Shown: positions 36,360 to 44,420 of the stretch, piece by piece | How the letters are laid out: every line of letters begins with the position of its first letter | How positions within the stretch are numbered: position 1 is the stretch's first letter | DNA from: Hymenobacter sp. YIM 151500-1 | GTDB taxonomy: Bacteria; Bacteroidota; Bacteroidia; Cytophagales; Hymenobacteraceae | DNA length: 64,000 nt | Direction of reading: 5' to 3' | NCBI RefSeq assembly: GCF_025979885.1 | Contig: NZ_CP110139.1 | Span: forward strand, 3,926,001 to 3,990,000 | Program-made: the position numbers and the translations under genes | The notes under the pieces: model-generated | What the model saw: only the letters and a program-made list of their open reading frames with translations | Told to the model about the DNA's origin: nothing | The model's database searches: none

Positions 36360-37085
36360 GAGTTAAGGGTTCGTGAACTCTCGCTTAGCCCGGAGAGGAT
36401 AGGCAGCCGGCCCGACTCGGCTAATGGGAAGAGCAGCCTGGTAGCCTGTGCTACAGAGTTGCCCCGGTAAGTATAGTTAGTGGCACAACAGCCAGAAACA
36501 GCCTGATTTACCGCAAAAACGGGTGTTTAATTTAATAATTATTATAAAAGGTTGTACTTGTAAAATAACGGCGTGTAAGAGGGCTCCAAAGGTAAGGCTA
36601 ATTTTGGAAATGAATGACTGTGCAGCTTGTGATAGGCTGTAGAATATCCGAGGCGACTGGACACCTCATGTAGCACTGGTATGTGCCTCCGCTAACCAGT
36701 CAGGCATGTAAGCGTATAGTCTGGACACGGTGTTCAGCTTACTAATTAAGCCCCGAGTATATATTTCCAGCTTGTTTACCGTCTGTTTGGTACCAACCTA
36801 TTAAAGGCTACGTGGACGCCAGATGAAGCAGGACGTTCTTCCTTTTGCTGTTTCTAATAGCTGTCCATACAGCCTAGCATGGGTGTTCCGACCATGGCGT
36901 TCCAGAACCTAGTTTATAAGCATATTACTGCAAGTTGCAAAGTCTGGCAGGTAGGAGATATTGATTTGATGATAGAAATAGCTTCTGGTTTTATTTAATA
37001 GATTGGGGTTCAGCGAAAGGAGACGCCTCTGTATGCAAGCACACGGAGCTGAGAAACAAGTAGATTTGCATATGCGAATGCATAG
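36360..37085. other. Long intergenic region upstream of sucA
   Basis: About 780 bases lie between the 3D gene and sucA. A markedly AT-rich patch is at about 36525-36575. A 22-base relative of the 9383-9490 repeat is at 36814-36835. An open frame of 176 codons on the minus strand overlaps the start of sucA and is not credible. I see no tRNA or other gene. It may hold regulatory sites of the sucA operon. Confidence 0.5.
36814..36835. repeat. Partial copy of the 9383-9490 repeat
   Basis: GGACGCCAGATGAAGCAGGA followed by CG matches 9469-9490 at 21 of 22 bases. Only the end of the element is present here. Confidence 0.6.
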
Positions 37086-37116
37086 TTTGGCTTTGCACTT
37101 AGGCTGGTTACCTTTA
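37086..37116 (+). promoter_or_regulatory. Putative sucA promoter
   Basis: TTTG at 37086-37089, then 19 bases, then TACCTTTA at 37109-37116. Both parts and the spacing fit the Bacteroidota -33/-7 promoter (TTTG, 19-21 bases, TAnnTTTG) with one mismatch in the last base. The ATG follows 26 bases later. Confidence 0.6.
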
Positions 37117-37142
37117 CACCTGACTACACCAGTTCCCACCAC

Positions 37143-40058
37143 ATGGACAACTACACTTATATAGCCAACGCTGATGTTGCAGCCATTGAGGAGCTGTACC
37201 GCAGCTACCAGCAAAATCCGGAATCCGTCGATTTTGGGTGGCGCAAGTTTTTTGAGGGCTATGACTTCTCGCAACAATTTCCGGAGGGCGACGATGCAGC
37301 GCAGGTACCCGGCTCGGGAGTGCTGAGCACGCCCGCCAGCACCGATAATGCGCCCGTCATCCGGGCCGTTGACACGGTAGCGGCCGATAAGGAAACTCAA
37401 GTACGCAACCTGATTCATGCCTACCGGAGCCGCGGCCACCTCGTGGCCCGTACCAACCCGGTGCGGGAGCGGAAAGACCGGAAAGCACGCCTGAGCTTAC
37501 AGGACTTTGGCCTGAGCGAGGCTGACCTGGATACTACCTTCAAAAACGGCGAAGTACTCGGCTTGGGGCCAAATGCTACGCTGCGCGACATTGTGGCGGC
37601 GCTGCAAAAGATATACACCCGCAGCATCGGCTTCGAGTACATGTACATCCGCGACCCGCAGGTGCTCGACTGGTTCCGCGAAAAAGTGGAAAAGGACTCG
37701 CTTAGCTTCAAACCCAGCCTCGACTACAAAAAACGCATTCTGAGCAAGCTCAACGAGGCGGTGGTGTTTGAGAACTTTCTGCACACGAAGTTTCTGGGGC
37801 AGAAGCGCTTCTCGCTGGAAGGCGGCGAAACCACTATTCCGGCCCTCGACGCCATGATTCGTAAGGGAGCCGAGCTGGGGGTGGAAGAGGTGATGATTGG
37901 CATGGCCCACCGCGGCCGGCTCAATGTGCTGGCCAACATCATGGGCAAAACCTATGAGCAGATCTTCTCCGAGTTCCAGGGCACAGCCGTACCGGACCTG
38001 ACTATGGGCGACGGCGACGTGAAGTACCACATGGGCTACAGCAGCCAGGTAGAAGCCGCCGGCCACACCGTCAACCTGAAACTGGCGCCTAACCCCTCAC
38101 ACCTGGAAGCGGTGAACCCCGTGGTAGAAGGCTTCGTGCGCGCCAAGCTCGACCACGGCTACGCAGGCGACTACAACAAGGTGCTGCCCATCCTCATCCA
38201 CGGCGACGCTGCCGTGGCGGGCCAGGGCATCGGCTACGAGGTGACGCAGATGTCGCAGCTGGAAGGCTACAAGACCGGCGGCACGCTGCACTTCGTTATC
38301 AACAACCAGGTGGGCTTCACCACCGACTTTGAAGACGCCCGCTCCAGCATCTACTGCACCGACCTGGCCAAGATTATTGATGCGCCGGTGATGCACGTGA
38401 ACGGCGACGACCCCGAAGCTGTGGTGTTTGCCGTGCAGCTCGCCACCGAGTACCGCCAGCAGTTCCACGCCGATATCTTCATTGATATGGTGTGCTACCG
38501 CCGCCACGGCCACAACGAGTCGGACGAGCCCAAGTTCACCCAGCCCACGCTCTACAACCTCATCAGCAAGCACCAGAACCCGCGCGAGGTGTACAATGCC
38601 ATGCTGGTGGAACGCGGCGACGTAGATGCGGAGCTGGCCCAGCAGATGGACAAGGAATTCCGCGACACCCTCCAGGCCCGCCTCGACATGGTGAAGCAGA
38701 AGCCGTTGCCCTACAACTACCAGCCTTTGGAAAACGAGTGGCGCAGCCTGCGCCGCTCCCGTCCCGAGGACTTCGACCAGTCGCCGGCCACCGGCATCAG
38801 CGAAGAGGTGGTGCAGCGCGTAGGGCAGGCCCTGACCGCCTTGCCGGAAGGTTTCCGCCCGCTGAAGCAGATTGAAAACCTGCTGAAGGAGCGCCGTAAC
38901 ATGTTCTTCGAGCCATATAAGAACTGGGCACGCCTCTCGGACGAGTGGATGAAGGAGCTGGCTAAGCCCTACGAAAACTCGCGGGTACTGAACTGGGCCG
39001 CCGGCGAGCTGCTGGCCTATGGGTCGCTGCTGGCCGAAAACCGCATCGTGCGCCTGAGCGGGCAGGATGTGCAGCGGGGCACGTTCTCGCACCGCCACGC
39101 CGTGCTCCACGACGCCGAAACGTCGGCCCCGTACAACTCGCTCAATCACCTGGACGGCGAGCATGAGCAGCTGCGCATCTATAACTCGCTGCTGAGTGAG
39201 TATGGGGTGCTGGGGTTTGAGTTCGGCTACGCCATGGCCAATCCTACGGCCCTGGTTATCTGGGAAGCGCAGTTTGGCGACTTCGCCAACGGCGCCCAGA
39301 CCATGATTGACCAGTTCATTGTGAGCAGCGAAAGCAAGTGGCAGCGCATGAACGGGCTGGTGATGCTGCTGCCCCACGGCTACGAAGGCCAGGGCCCCGA
39401 GCACTCCAACGCCCGCCCCGAACGGTTTTTGCAGCTGGCCGCCGAAAACAACATCATCGTGGCCAACCTGACTACGCCGGCCAACTTCTTCCACGCCCTG
39501 CGCCGCCAGCTGACCTGGGAGTTTCGCAAGCCGCTGGTGGTGATGTCGCCCAAGTCCATGCTGCGCCACCCGCTGTGCGTGTCGCCGGTGGAAGAGTTTA
39601 CCTCGGGCACGTTCCGCGAGGTGCTGGGCGACGCCTACGCCGAAGACAAAAAGGTGAAACGCGTGCTGCTGTGCACGGGCAAAGTGTACTACGACCTGCT
39701 GGAAGAGCAGCAGAAGTCGGAGCGCCGCGACGTGGCGCTGGTGCGCCTGGAGCAGCTGCACCCCTTCCCCAAAAAGCAGCTCGACGCAGAGCTGGCCAAG
39801 TACCCCAAAGCCAAGGTGTACTGGGTGCAGGAAGAACCCGAAAACATGGGCTATTGGAACTTCCTGCTGCGCTTTATGCGCCGGGAGCTGGAAGACGTGA
39901 TTTCGCGCAAGCCCTCGGCCTCACCGGCTACCGGCTACAACAAAGTGCACGTGAAAGAGCAAAAGGACCTGGTGGCCCGCGCCTTCGACAAGCCCCGCGA
40001 AGCCGTAGCCGACGATACCATCAAGGAAACCGCCGCCAACGCCCAGAAAACCGAGTAA
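37143..40058 (+). CDS. sucA: 2-oxoglutarate dehydrogenase E1 component
   Basis: 971 residues. The N-terminal peripheral segment (ADVAAIEELYRSYQQNPESVDFGWRKFFEGY) is typical of OGDH E1, followed by RNLIHAYRSRGHLVARTNPV. The thiamine-diphosphate region carries IHGDAAVAGQGIGYEV with conserved HGDAAVAGQG; GMAHRGRLNVLANIMGK and LAPNPSHLEAVNPVVEGFVRA are family blocks; the C-terminal domain includes HGYEGQGPEHSNARPERFLQL. It decarboxylates 2-oxoglutarate and hands succinyl to the lipoyl arms of SucB in the TCA cycle. The usual next gene, sucB, is displaced by a toxin-antitoxin pair. Confidence 0.96.
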   Translation: MDNYTYIANADVAAIEELYRSYQQNPESVDFGWRKFFEGYDFSQQFPEGDDAAQVPGSGVLSTPASTDNAPVIRAVDTVAADKETQVRNLIHAYRSRGHLVARTNPVRERKDRKARLSLQDFGLSEADLDTTFKNGEVLGLGPNATLRDIVAALQKIYTRSIGFEYMYIRDPQVLDWFREKVEKDSLSFKPSLDYKKRILSKLNEAVVFENFLHTKFLGQKRFSLEGGETTIPALDAMIRKGAELGVEEVMIGMAHRGRLNVLANIMGKTYEQIFSEFQGTAVPDLTMGDGDVKYHMGYSSQVEAAGHTVNLKLAPNPSHLEAVNPVVEGFVRAKLDHGYAGDYNKVLPILIHGDAAVAGQGIGYEVTQMSQLEGYKTGGTLHFVINNQVGFTTDFEDARSSIYCTDLAKIIDAPVMHVNGDDPEAVVFAVQLATEYRQQFHADIFIDMVCYRRHGHNESDEPKFTQPTLYNLISKHQNPREVYNAMLVERGDVDAELAQQMDKEFRDTLQARLDMVKQKPLPYNYQPLENEWRSLRRSRPEDFDQSPATGISEEVVQRVGQALTALPEGFRPLKQIENLLKERRNMFFEPYKNWARLSDEWMKELAKPYENSRVLNWAAGELLAYGSLLAENRIVRLSGQDVQRGTFSHRHAVLHDAETSAPYNSLNHLDGEHEQLRIYNSLLSEYGVLGFEFGYAMANPTALVIWEAQFGDFANGAQTMIDQFIVSSESKWQRMNGLVMLLPHGYEGQGPEHSNARPERFLQLAAENNIIVANLTTPANFFHALRRQLTWEFRKPLVVMSPKSMLRHPLCVSPVEEFTSGTFREVLGDAYAEDKKVKRVLLCTGKVYYDLLEEQQKSERRDVALVRLEQLHPFPKKQLDAELAKYPKAKVYWVQEEPENMGYWNFLLRFMRRELEDVISRKPSASPATGYNKVHVKEQKDLVARAFDKPREAVADDTIKETAANAQKTE

Positions 40059-40062
40059 GCCC

Positions 40063-40202
40063 GACCACAGATGAGAACGGATAAATGAACGGATTGTAAC
40101 GGATATACAAACCGTTGTAAACCCACCTGCTTCCCCTCATCCTTTATTCGGCCGTCTGTAATCTGTTTTCATCCGCTTTACTATCCATTTAATCTGCGGT
40201 TT
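40063..40202. repeat. Diverged inverted repeat between sucA and the MNT gene
   Basis: The left part (40063-40093, CCACAGATGAGAACGGATAA onward) and the right part (40171-40202, ending AATCTGCGGTTT) are imperfect complements. They share the ACAGATG...ACGGAT words of the 31836-31990 element. The right arm ends directly before the ATG of the MNT gene. Confidence 0.55.
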
Positions 40203-40526
40203 ATGATAACCGAAGAGCAAATCCAAAGCATTGTTCGCCGTATCGTGGAAGGCTACCAGCCCGACCGGATCATCCTGTTTGGCTCCTACGCCTACGGGAC
40301 ACCTACGGAGGACAGTGATTTGGATTTGCTGGTTATCAAGGCGGGCATCGGCGAAAGCCGCATGGAGCGTGGTGTAGCGGTGCGGCGGCTGCTTCGGGCG
40401 ACGGATATGCCTCCGATGGATATTCTGGTGCGCACCCCGGAAGAGGTAGCGGAAGCAGCGGAGGTTCGCTTCACTATTGAAGCTCAAGCGTTGAAATCAG
40501 GACGAATGTTGTATGCCGCCGCTTAG
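40203..40526 (+). CDS. MNT-domain nucleotidyltransferase, antitoxin of a HEPN/MNT pair
   Basis: 107 residues. The minimal nucleotidyltransferase motif is GSYAYGTPTEDSDLDLLV starting at residue 27, with the metal-binding D39 and D41 (pattern GSxxxGxxxxxSDxD). A third acidic residue is expected in PPMDILVRT. In studied HEPN/MNT systems the MNT partner neutralises the HEPN toxin, in some cases by adding AMP to it. The gene overlaps the HEPN gene by 14 bases. Its composition is more AT-rich than sucA and sucB around it, which suggests acquisition by transfer. Confidence 0.85.
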   Translation: MITEEQIQSIVRRIVEGYQPDRIILFGSYAYGTPTEDSDLDLLVIKAGIGESRMERGVAVRRLLRATDMPPMDILVRTPEEVAEAAEVRFTIEAQALKSGRMLYAAA

Positions 40527-40926
40527 CTCAGCTGAACTAGCATATGTGCAGCAATGGCTAGAAGTAGCCGACTTGGATTTAGCGGCGGCTGAGCGTATGT
40601 ATGTTGATAATCCAGCTGCTTTCGGCTATCCTATTCCCTTTTCCTGCCAACAAGCAATAGAAAAATATTGCAAAGGAGTGCTGCTTGCTGAAGGCAGGGT
40701 CTTTCGTAAAACGCACGACTTACCATTCTTACTGCAACAACTGGCACCTACAGTCCCATTTACCGATGTCAAGTTGGATGAAGCTGACTTGCTTTCGGAT
40801 TACGCAGTAGATGTCCGCTACCCACCTCATACTCGCATAAGCGTACCTGAAATGCAAGAAGCTCTGCGTATTGCTAGATACTTTCAGCTTCGTCTGCGGC
40901 CACTCATTTTGGCTGTTTTACCATAA
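40513..40926 (+). CDS. HEPN-domain protein, probable toxin of a HEPN/MNT pair
   Basis: 137 residues, all helical. Landmarks are [31 protein letters not shown] and KTHDLPFLL, which are characteristic of HEPN, and [10 protein letters not shown] near residues 97-106. Canonical toxic HEPN ribonucleases carry R-x4-6-H; here R102 and H106 are separated by only three residues (R-x3-H), so RNase activity is uncertain. It starts 14 bases inside the MNT gene, suggesting coupled translation. The sucB gene starts 34 bases later. Confidence 0.82.
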   Translation: MPPLSSAELAYVQQWLEVADLDLAAAERMYVDNPAAFGYPIPFSCQQAIEKYCKGVLLAEGRVFRKTHDLPFLLQQLAPTVPFTDVKLDEADLLSDYAVDVRYPPHTRISVPEMQEALRIARYFQLRLRPLILAVLP

Positions 40927-40960
40927 TCACCAACCCGCAACCCTTTCAACACTCCCACCT

Positions 40961-42652
40961 ATGGGTCTGGAAATCAAAATCCCCGCCGTCGGCGAGTCCA
41001 TTACCGAGGTTACCATCGCCAAATGGCTTAAGCAAGACGGCGCGGCCGTGAAGCGCGACGAAGTCATTGCCGAGCTGGAATCGGACAAGGCCACGTTTGA
41101 GCTGCCCGCGGAAGCCGATGGTACTTTGAAAATTCGCGTAGCCGAAGGCGAAACCATTGGTATCGGCGCCGTTATTGCCGACATCGAAGGTGCAGGCACC
41201 AGTGCAGCTGCCCCGGCCAGTGTACAAAACGACTCCGCAACCCGCGGGGCGCAAGAAGGCGCCAACGGCACTGCGGCGGCAGGTTCCGACCCCATCACTC
41301 AAGGCGAGCAAAACCCCGAAGCCAGCAACCAGAGCGGCTATGGTGGCTCCCAGGCTGGCTCGGCTGATACGCCCACGCCGGCTGCCGCTCCGGCCGGTGC
41401 CAGTGGCGGTGCTACCGTCGAAATGAAAATTCCGGCCGTGGGCGAGTCTATTACGGAGGTGACAGTGGCCAAGTGGCTCAAGGAGGATGGAGCCCAGGTG
41501 CAGCGCGACGAAATTATTGCCGAGCTGGAATCGGACAAGGCTACGTTTGAGCTGCCCGCGGAAGGCACCGGCACCCTGCGCCACGGGGCCAAGGAGGGCG
41601 AAACCATCGGTATCGGAGCCACTATTGCCCGCATCGAGGGCGGCAGCGGGGCACCAGCCGCTGCGGCTCTAGTTGCGGCGCCAGTGCAGTCGGCTGCGGT
41701 AGCCGCCTCGCCGGCTGCCAGCAGTCAGCAGTCCTACGCCACGGGCACCCCTTCACCGGCTGCCGGCAAAATCCTCGGCGAGAAAGGCATTAACCCCGCC
41801 GACGTGCAGGGCACCGGCCGCGACGGGCGCATTACGAAAGAAGACGCCCAGAATGCCCAGGCTCGCCCAGCCGTACCTGCTGCTGCGCCGGCTGCTGCAC
41901 CCGTTGCCCAAGCCAGCAACCAACAGCCGGCAACCAGTCCGCAACCCGGCAACCGTACCCAGCGCCGGGAGCGGATGAGCAACTTGCGCAAAACGGTGTC
42001 GCGCCGCCTGGTGGCGGTGAAAAACGAAACGGCCATGCTCACCACCTTCAACGAGGTGAACATGCAACCCATCATGGACCTGCGCGCCAAGTTCAAAGAC
42101 AAGTTCAAGGAGAAGCACTCGGTGGGCTTGGGCTTTATGTCGTTCTTCACCAAGGCCGTGTGCGTGGCCCTGCAAGAGTGGCCCGCCGTCAACGCGCAGA
42201 TTGATGGCACTGACATCGTGTACAATGACTTCTGCGACATCAGTATTGCCGTGTCGGCGCCGAAAGGGCTGGTGGTGCCAGTGATTCGCAACGCCGAGCA
42301 GCTCAGCTTCGATGGTATTGAAAAGGAAGTGGTGCGCCTGGCAGGCCTGGCCCGTGACAACAAGCTCACCATCGAGCAAATGAGCGGGGGCACATTCACC
42401 ATCACCAATGGCGGAGTGTTTGGCTCTATGATGAGCACGCCCATCATCAACGCCCCACAGTCGGCCATCCTGGGCATGCACAACATCGTGCAGCGCCCCG
42501 TGGCCGAAAACGGGCAGGTGGTGATTCGCCCGATGATGTACTTGGCCCTGAGCTACGACCACCGCATCATCGACGGCCGCGAATCGGTGTCGTTCCTGGT
42601 GCGCGTGAAAGAGTTGCTCGAAGACCCTACTCGCCTGCTGCTCGGTGTGTAG
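40961..42652 (+). CDS. sucB: Dihydrolipoyllysine succinyltransferase (E2 of 2-oxoglutarate dehydrogenase) with two lipoyl domains
   Basis: 563 residues from the ATG at 40961. Two lipoyl domains, with lysines K43 and K193 in [14 protein letters not shown], lie exactly 150 residues apart and are nearly identical. A peripheral-subunit-binding segment (about 268-300, [21 protein letters not shown]) follows. The catalytic domain (about 335-563) has [15 protein letters not shown] and the active-site histidine in DHRIIDG. It transfers succinyl from the lipoyl arm to CoA. Typical SucB has one lipoyl domain; two suggest a duplication inside the gene. It lies downstream of sucA but is separated from it by the HEPN/MNT pair. 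Confidence 0.93.
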   Translation: MGLEIKIPAVGESITEVTIAKWLKQDGAAVKRDEVIAELESDKATFELPAEADGTLKIRVAEGETIGIGAVIADIEGAGTSAAAPASVQNDSATRGAQEGANGTAAAGSDPITQGEQNPEASNQSGYGGSQAGSADTPTPAAAPAGASGGATVEMKIPAVGESITEVTVAKWLKEDGAQVQRDEIIAELESDKATFELPAEGTGTLRHGAKEGETIGIGATIARIEGGSGAPAAAALVAAPVQSAAVAASPAASSQQSYATGTPSPAAGKILGEKGINPADVQGTGRDGRITKEDAQNAQARPAVPAAAPAAAPVAQASNQQPATSPQPGNRTQRRERMSNLRKTVSRRLVAVKNETAMLTTFNEVNMQPIMDLRAKFKDKFKEKHSVGLGFMSFFTKAVCVALQEWPAVNAQIDGTDIVYNDFCDISIAVSAPKGLVVPVIRNAEQLSFDGIEKEVVRLAGLARDNKLTIEQMSGGTFTITNGGVFGSMMSTPIINAPQSAILGMHNIVQRPVAENGQVVIRPMMYLALSYDHRIIDGRESVSFLVRVKELLEDPTRLLLGV

Positions 42653-42670
42653 GCATAGGTGTTGTTGACA

Positions 42671-42710
42671 CAAAAAACGGGCTTCTGCTTTTGTAGGAGC
42701 CCGTTTTTTG
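42671..42710 (+). terminator. Terminator of sucB
   Basis: CAAAAAACGGGCT paired with AGCCCGTTTTTTG, with a 14-base loop, begins 18 bases after the sucB stop and ends in a T-run. Confidence 0.85.
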
Positions 42711-42743
42711 TTGGGAATGGTATTAGAGAAATCTGTCGAAAAG

Positions 42744-42779
42744 AAAAAGGCCCTGTTGAAGATTCAACAGAGCCTTTTT
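42744..42779 (-). terminator. Terminator of the SusC/SusD operon
   Basis: AAAAAGGCCCTGTTGAA paired with TTCAACAGAGCCTTTTT (one mismatch), almost no loop. It lies 28 bases past the minus-strand SusD stop; it may act in both directions. Confidence 0.8.
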
Positions 42780-42806
42780 GCTTGGCTTACAACTGCGCCA
42801 ATAAGC

Positions 42807-44390
42807 TTACTTTACGTCCCACCACACCGGGGTAACGATGTCGCCGGGGGCCAGGCCAGTGCTGCTCACATTCGGGTTGCGCTGCAACTCGGAGTCGGGG
42901 TAGGGCAGGCGCTTAATAAGGCGGTTGCCACCTATGAAGTTTACCAGCGGTGCGCGCAGCGGAATGGGCGGCTGGCCCGTCGAGCTCAGAATACCGTCGG
43001 TGCGGCGAGCTTCCGCCCAGGCCTCAAGGCCGTTGGTGCCATACAGGGAAATCCACTTTTGCCAAATGATGCGCCCTATTCTGTCGGGGGTGGTCGTAAC
43101 GCCCACCAGATTGAAGCGAGGGTTGGCAATGTAGGTGTTGTACTCGGCGGCGGTGATGCCGTAGCGGCCCATAGCCCAGGCTACCCCGTTGTTGTAGAGG
43201 GTAATGGCTTGAGCACCTTCCGTGCTCCAGCCGCGCACGGCAGCTTCGGCGCGCAGGAACAGGCTCTCTTCGTAGGTCAGCAGCAGCGTAGGGCGGGCCT
43301 TGGCAGGAGCATCGGTAGCCGGAATGCCCGGAAAATCAGCGGCGGGCCGGTTGTTGGCGTTGGCAAAGTTTTGTCCGAAAAACCAAGGGCCAGGCGTGCT
43401 CCAGCGGAAGCCATCAGACGAGCCCGGCTCCCGGAAGAAGAAGTCGAATACAGAAGGGGTGCTCAAGTCCCAGTCGACAAAATACACGCGGAAACGCGGG
43501 TCTACCAGGCCCTGAGCCGGGTTGATGATTACCGACGACCCCAGCGTGCGGCTCACGGCCAGCTGATTAGGCAGGCGGGAGTTGGCCTGATAAAACGGGT
43601 TTTCGGCACCAGCGTTGGCCGTGTGGTTGAACTGGAAATCCTCGCCGGAGAGCATAAAGTCGGTGGTGGTCAGGCGGCTGAACAAGCCAGCTACTCCGGC
43701 CTGGGCTCCCGCGGGGTCTACCTCGCTGGTGCGCAAGTACAGCTTCAGGCGCAGCGTGTTAGCCAGTCGTACCCACCTGTTCATGTCGGCTTCGGTGGCG
43801 GCGCGGTAGTGCAAATCGGCTAAGCCGGGGAAGCGGCCCTGCTTCTTGCCAATATCGGCCACGGCCTCGGTCAGCAGCGTGTGCAGGCCGGCGTAAATGT
43901 CGCGCTGCTTGTCGTAGGCGGGTGTGATGGTAACCTCAGGCTGCAAGGCCTGCGAAAAGGGCAGGTCACCGTACAGATCCGTCAGCACCTGAAACGTGTG
44001 GGCCTTCAGAATCTTGGCAATGCCCACCATCCGCCACTCACCGGACTTGGTGCCCTCCTGGATTACATACTCAAAGTCGCGCAGGGCTCCGGCATACAGA
44101 GCCTGAAACTGAAAGCCGTCGAGAGTGCCGGAGCTAAGGTTATACTGGTCGTAGCCACGGTACTGAGCGCCCATGGCGCCCATATGCTGGGCCAGAATCT
44201 CGCCCAGAATATTGTACTGCCCGCCCATGATAAAGCTGGCCGTGCCCTGCCCGGAAGGCAGCACCAAGCTTACATCAGCAGTAGCGGGGTTGTTGGGGTC
44301 TTTGTTGATATCGAGCAGTTCTTTTTCGCAGGCTGTCGAGCCAAGCAGCAGCCCCAGGGCCGCCACCCAGCGGAGAGTAGTCAATTTCAT
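42807..44390 (-). CDS. SusD/RagB-like outer-membrane lipoprotein
   Basis: 527 residues from the ATG at 44390. Lipoprotein signal LRWVAALGLLLGSTACEKELLDIN with lipobox STAC; the DINKDPNNPATADVSLVLPSGQ start is typical of SusD-like (SusD-like_2) proteins. Later blocks are AKILKAHTFQVLTDLYGDLPFSQAL and LLTYEESLFLRAEAAVRGW. It is expected to cap the SusC barrel at the cell surface and to bind the ligand. The gene starts 30 bases after the end of susC-like 44421-47630, in the same operon. The substrate is unknown. Confidence 0.92.
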   Translation of the reverse strand: MKLTTLRWVAALGLLLGSTACEKELLDINKDPNNPATADVSLVLPSGQGTASFIMGGQYNILGEILAQHMGAMGAQYRGYDQYNLSSGTLDGFQFQALYAGALRDFEYVIQEGTKSGEWRMVGIAKILKAHTFQVLTDLYGDLPFSQALQPEVTITPAYDKQRDIYAGLHTLLTEAVADIGKKQGRFPGLADLHYRAATEADMNRWVRLANTLRLKLYLRTSEVDPAGAQAGVAGLFSRLTTTDFMLSGEDFQFNHTANAGAENPFYQANSRLPNQLAVSRTLGSSVIINPAQGLVDPRFRVYFVDWDLSTPSVFDFFFREPGSSDGFRWSTPGPWFFGQNFANANNRPAADFPGIPATDAPAKARPTLLLTYEESLFLRAEAAVRGWSTEGAQAITLYNNGVAWAMGRYGITAAEYNTYIANPRFNLVGVTTTPDRIGRIIWQKWISLYGTNGLEAWAEARRTDGILSSTGQPPIPLRAPLVNFIGGNRLIKRLPYPDSELQRNPNVSSTGLAPGDIVTPVWWDVK

Positions 44391-44420
44391 AGATTGTCTG
44401 ATACGCAAGGAGATGAATGC

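Noticed and set aside
36909..37439. 176-codon open frame on the minus strand over the sucA start
   Set aside because: It overlaps 300 bases of conserved sucA sequence, has no recognisable domain and looks compositionally accidental.
38097..39761. 554-codon open frame antisense to sucA
   Set aside because: Same reason: antisense shadow of conserved coding sequence.
40961..42652. E2 of pyruvate or branched-chain dehydrogenase
   Set aside because: The catalytic and N-terminal GESITEV sequences are of the succinyltransferase type and sucA is upstream.
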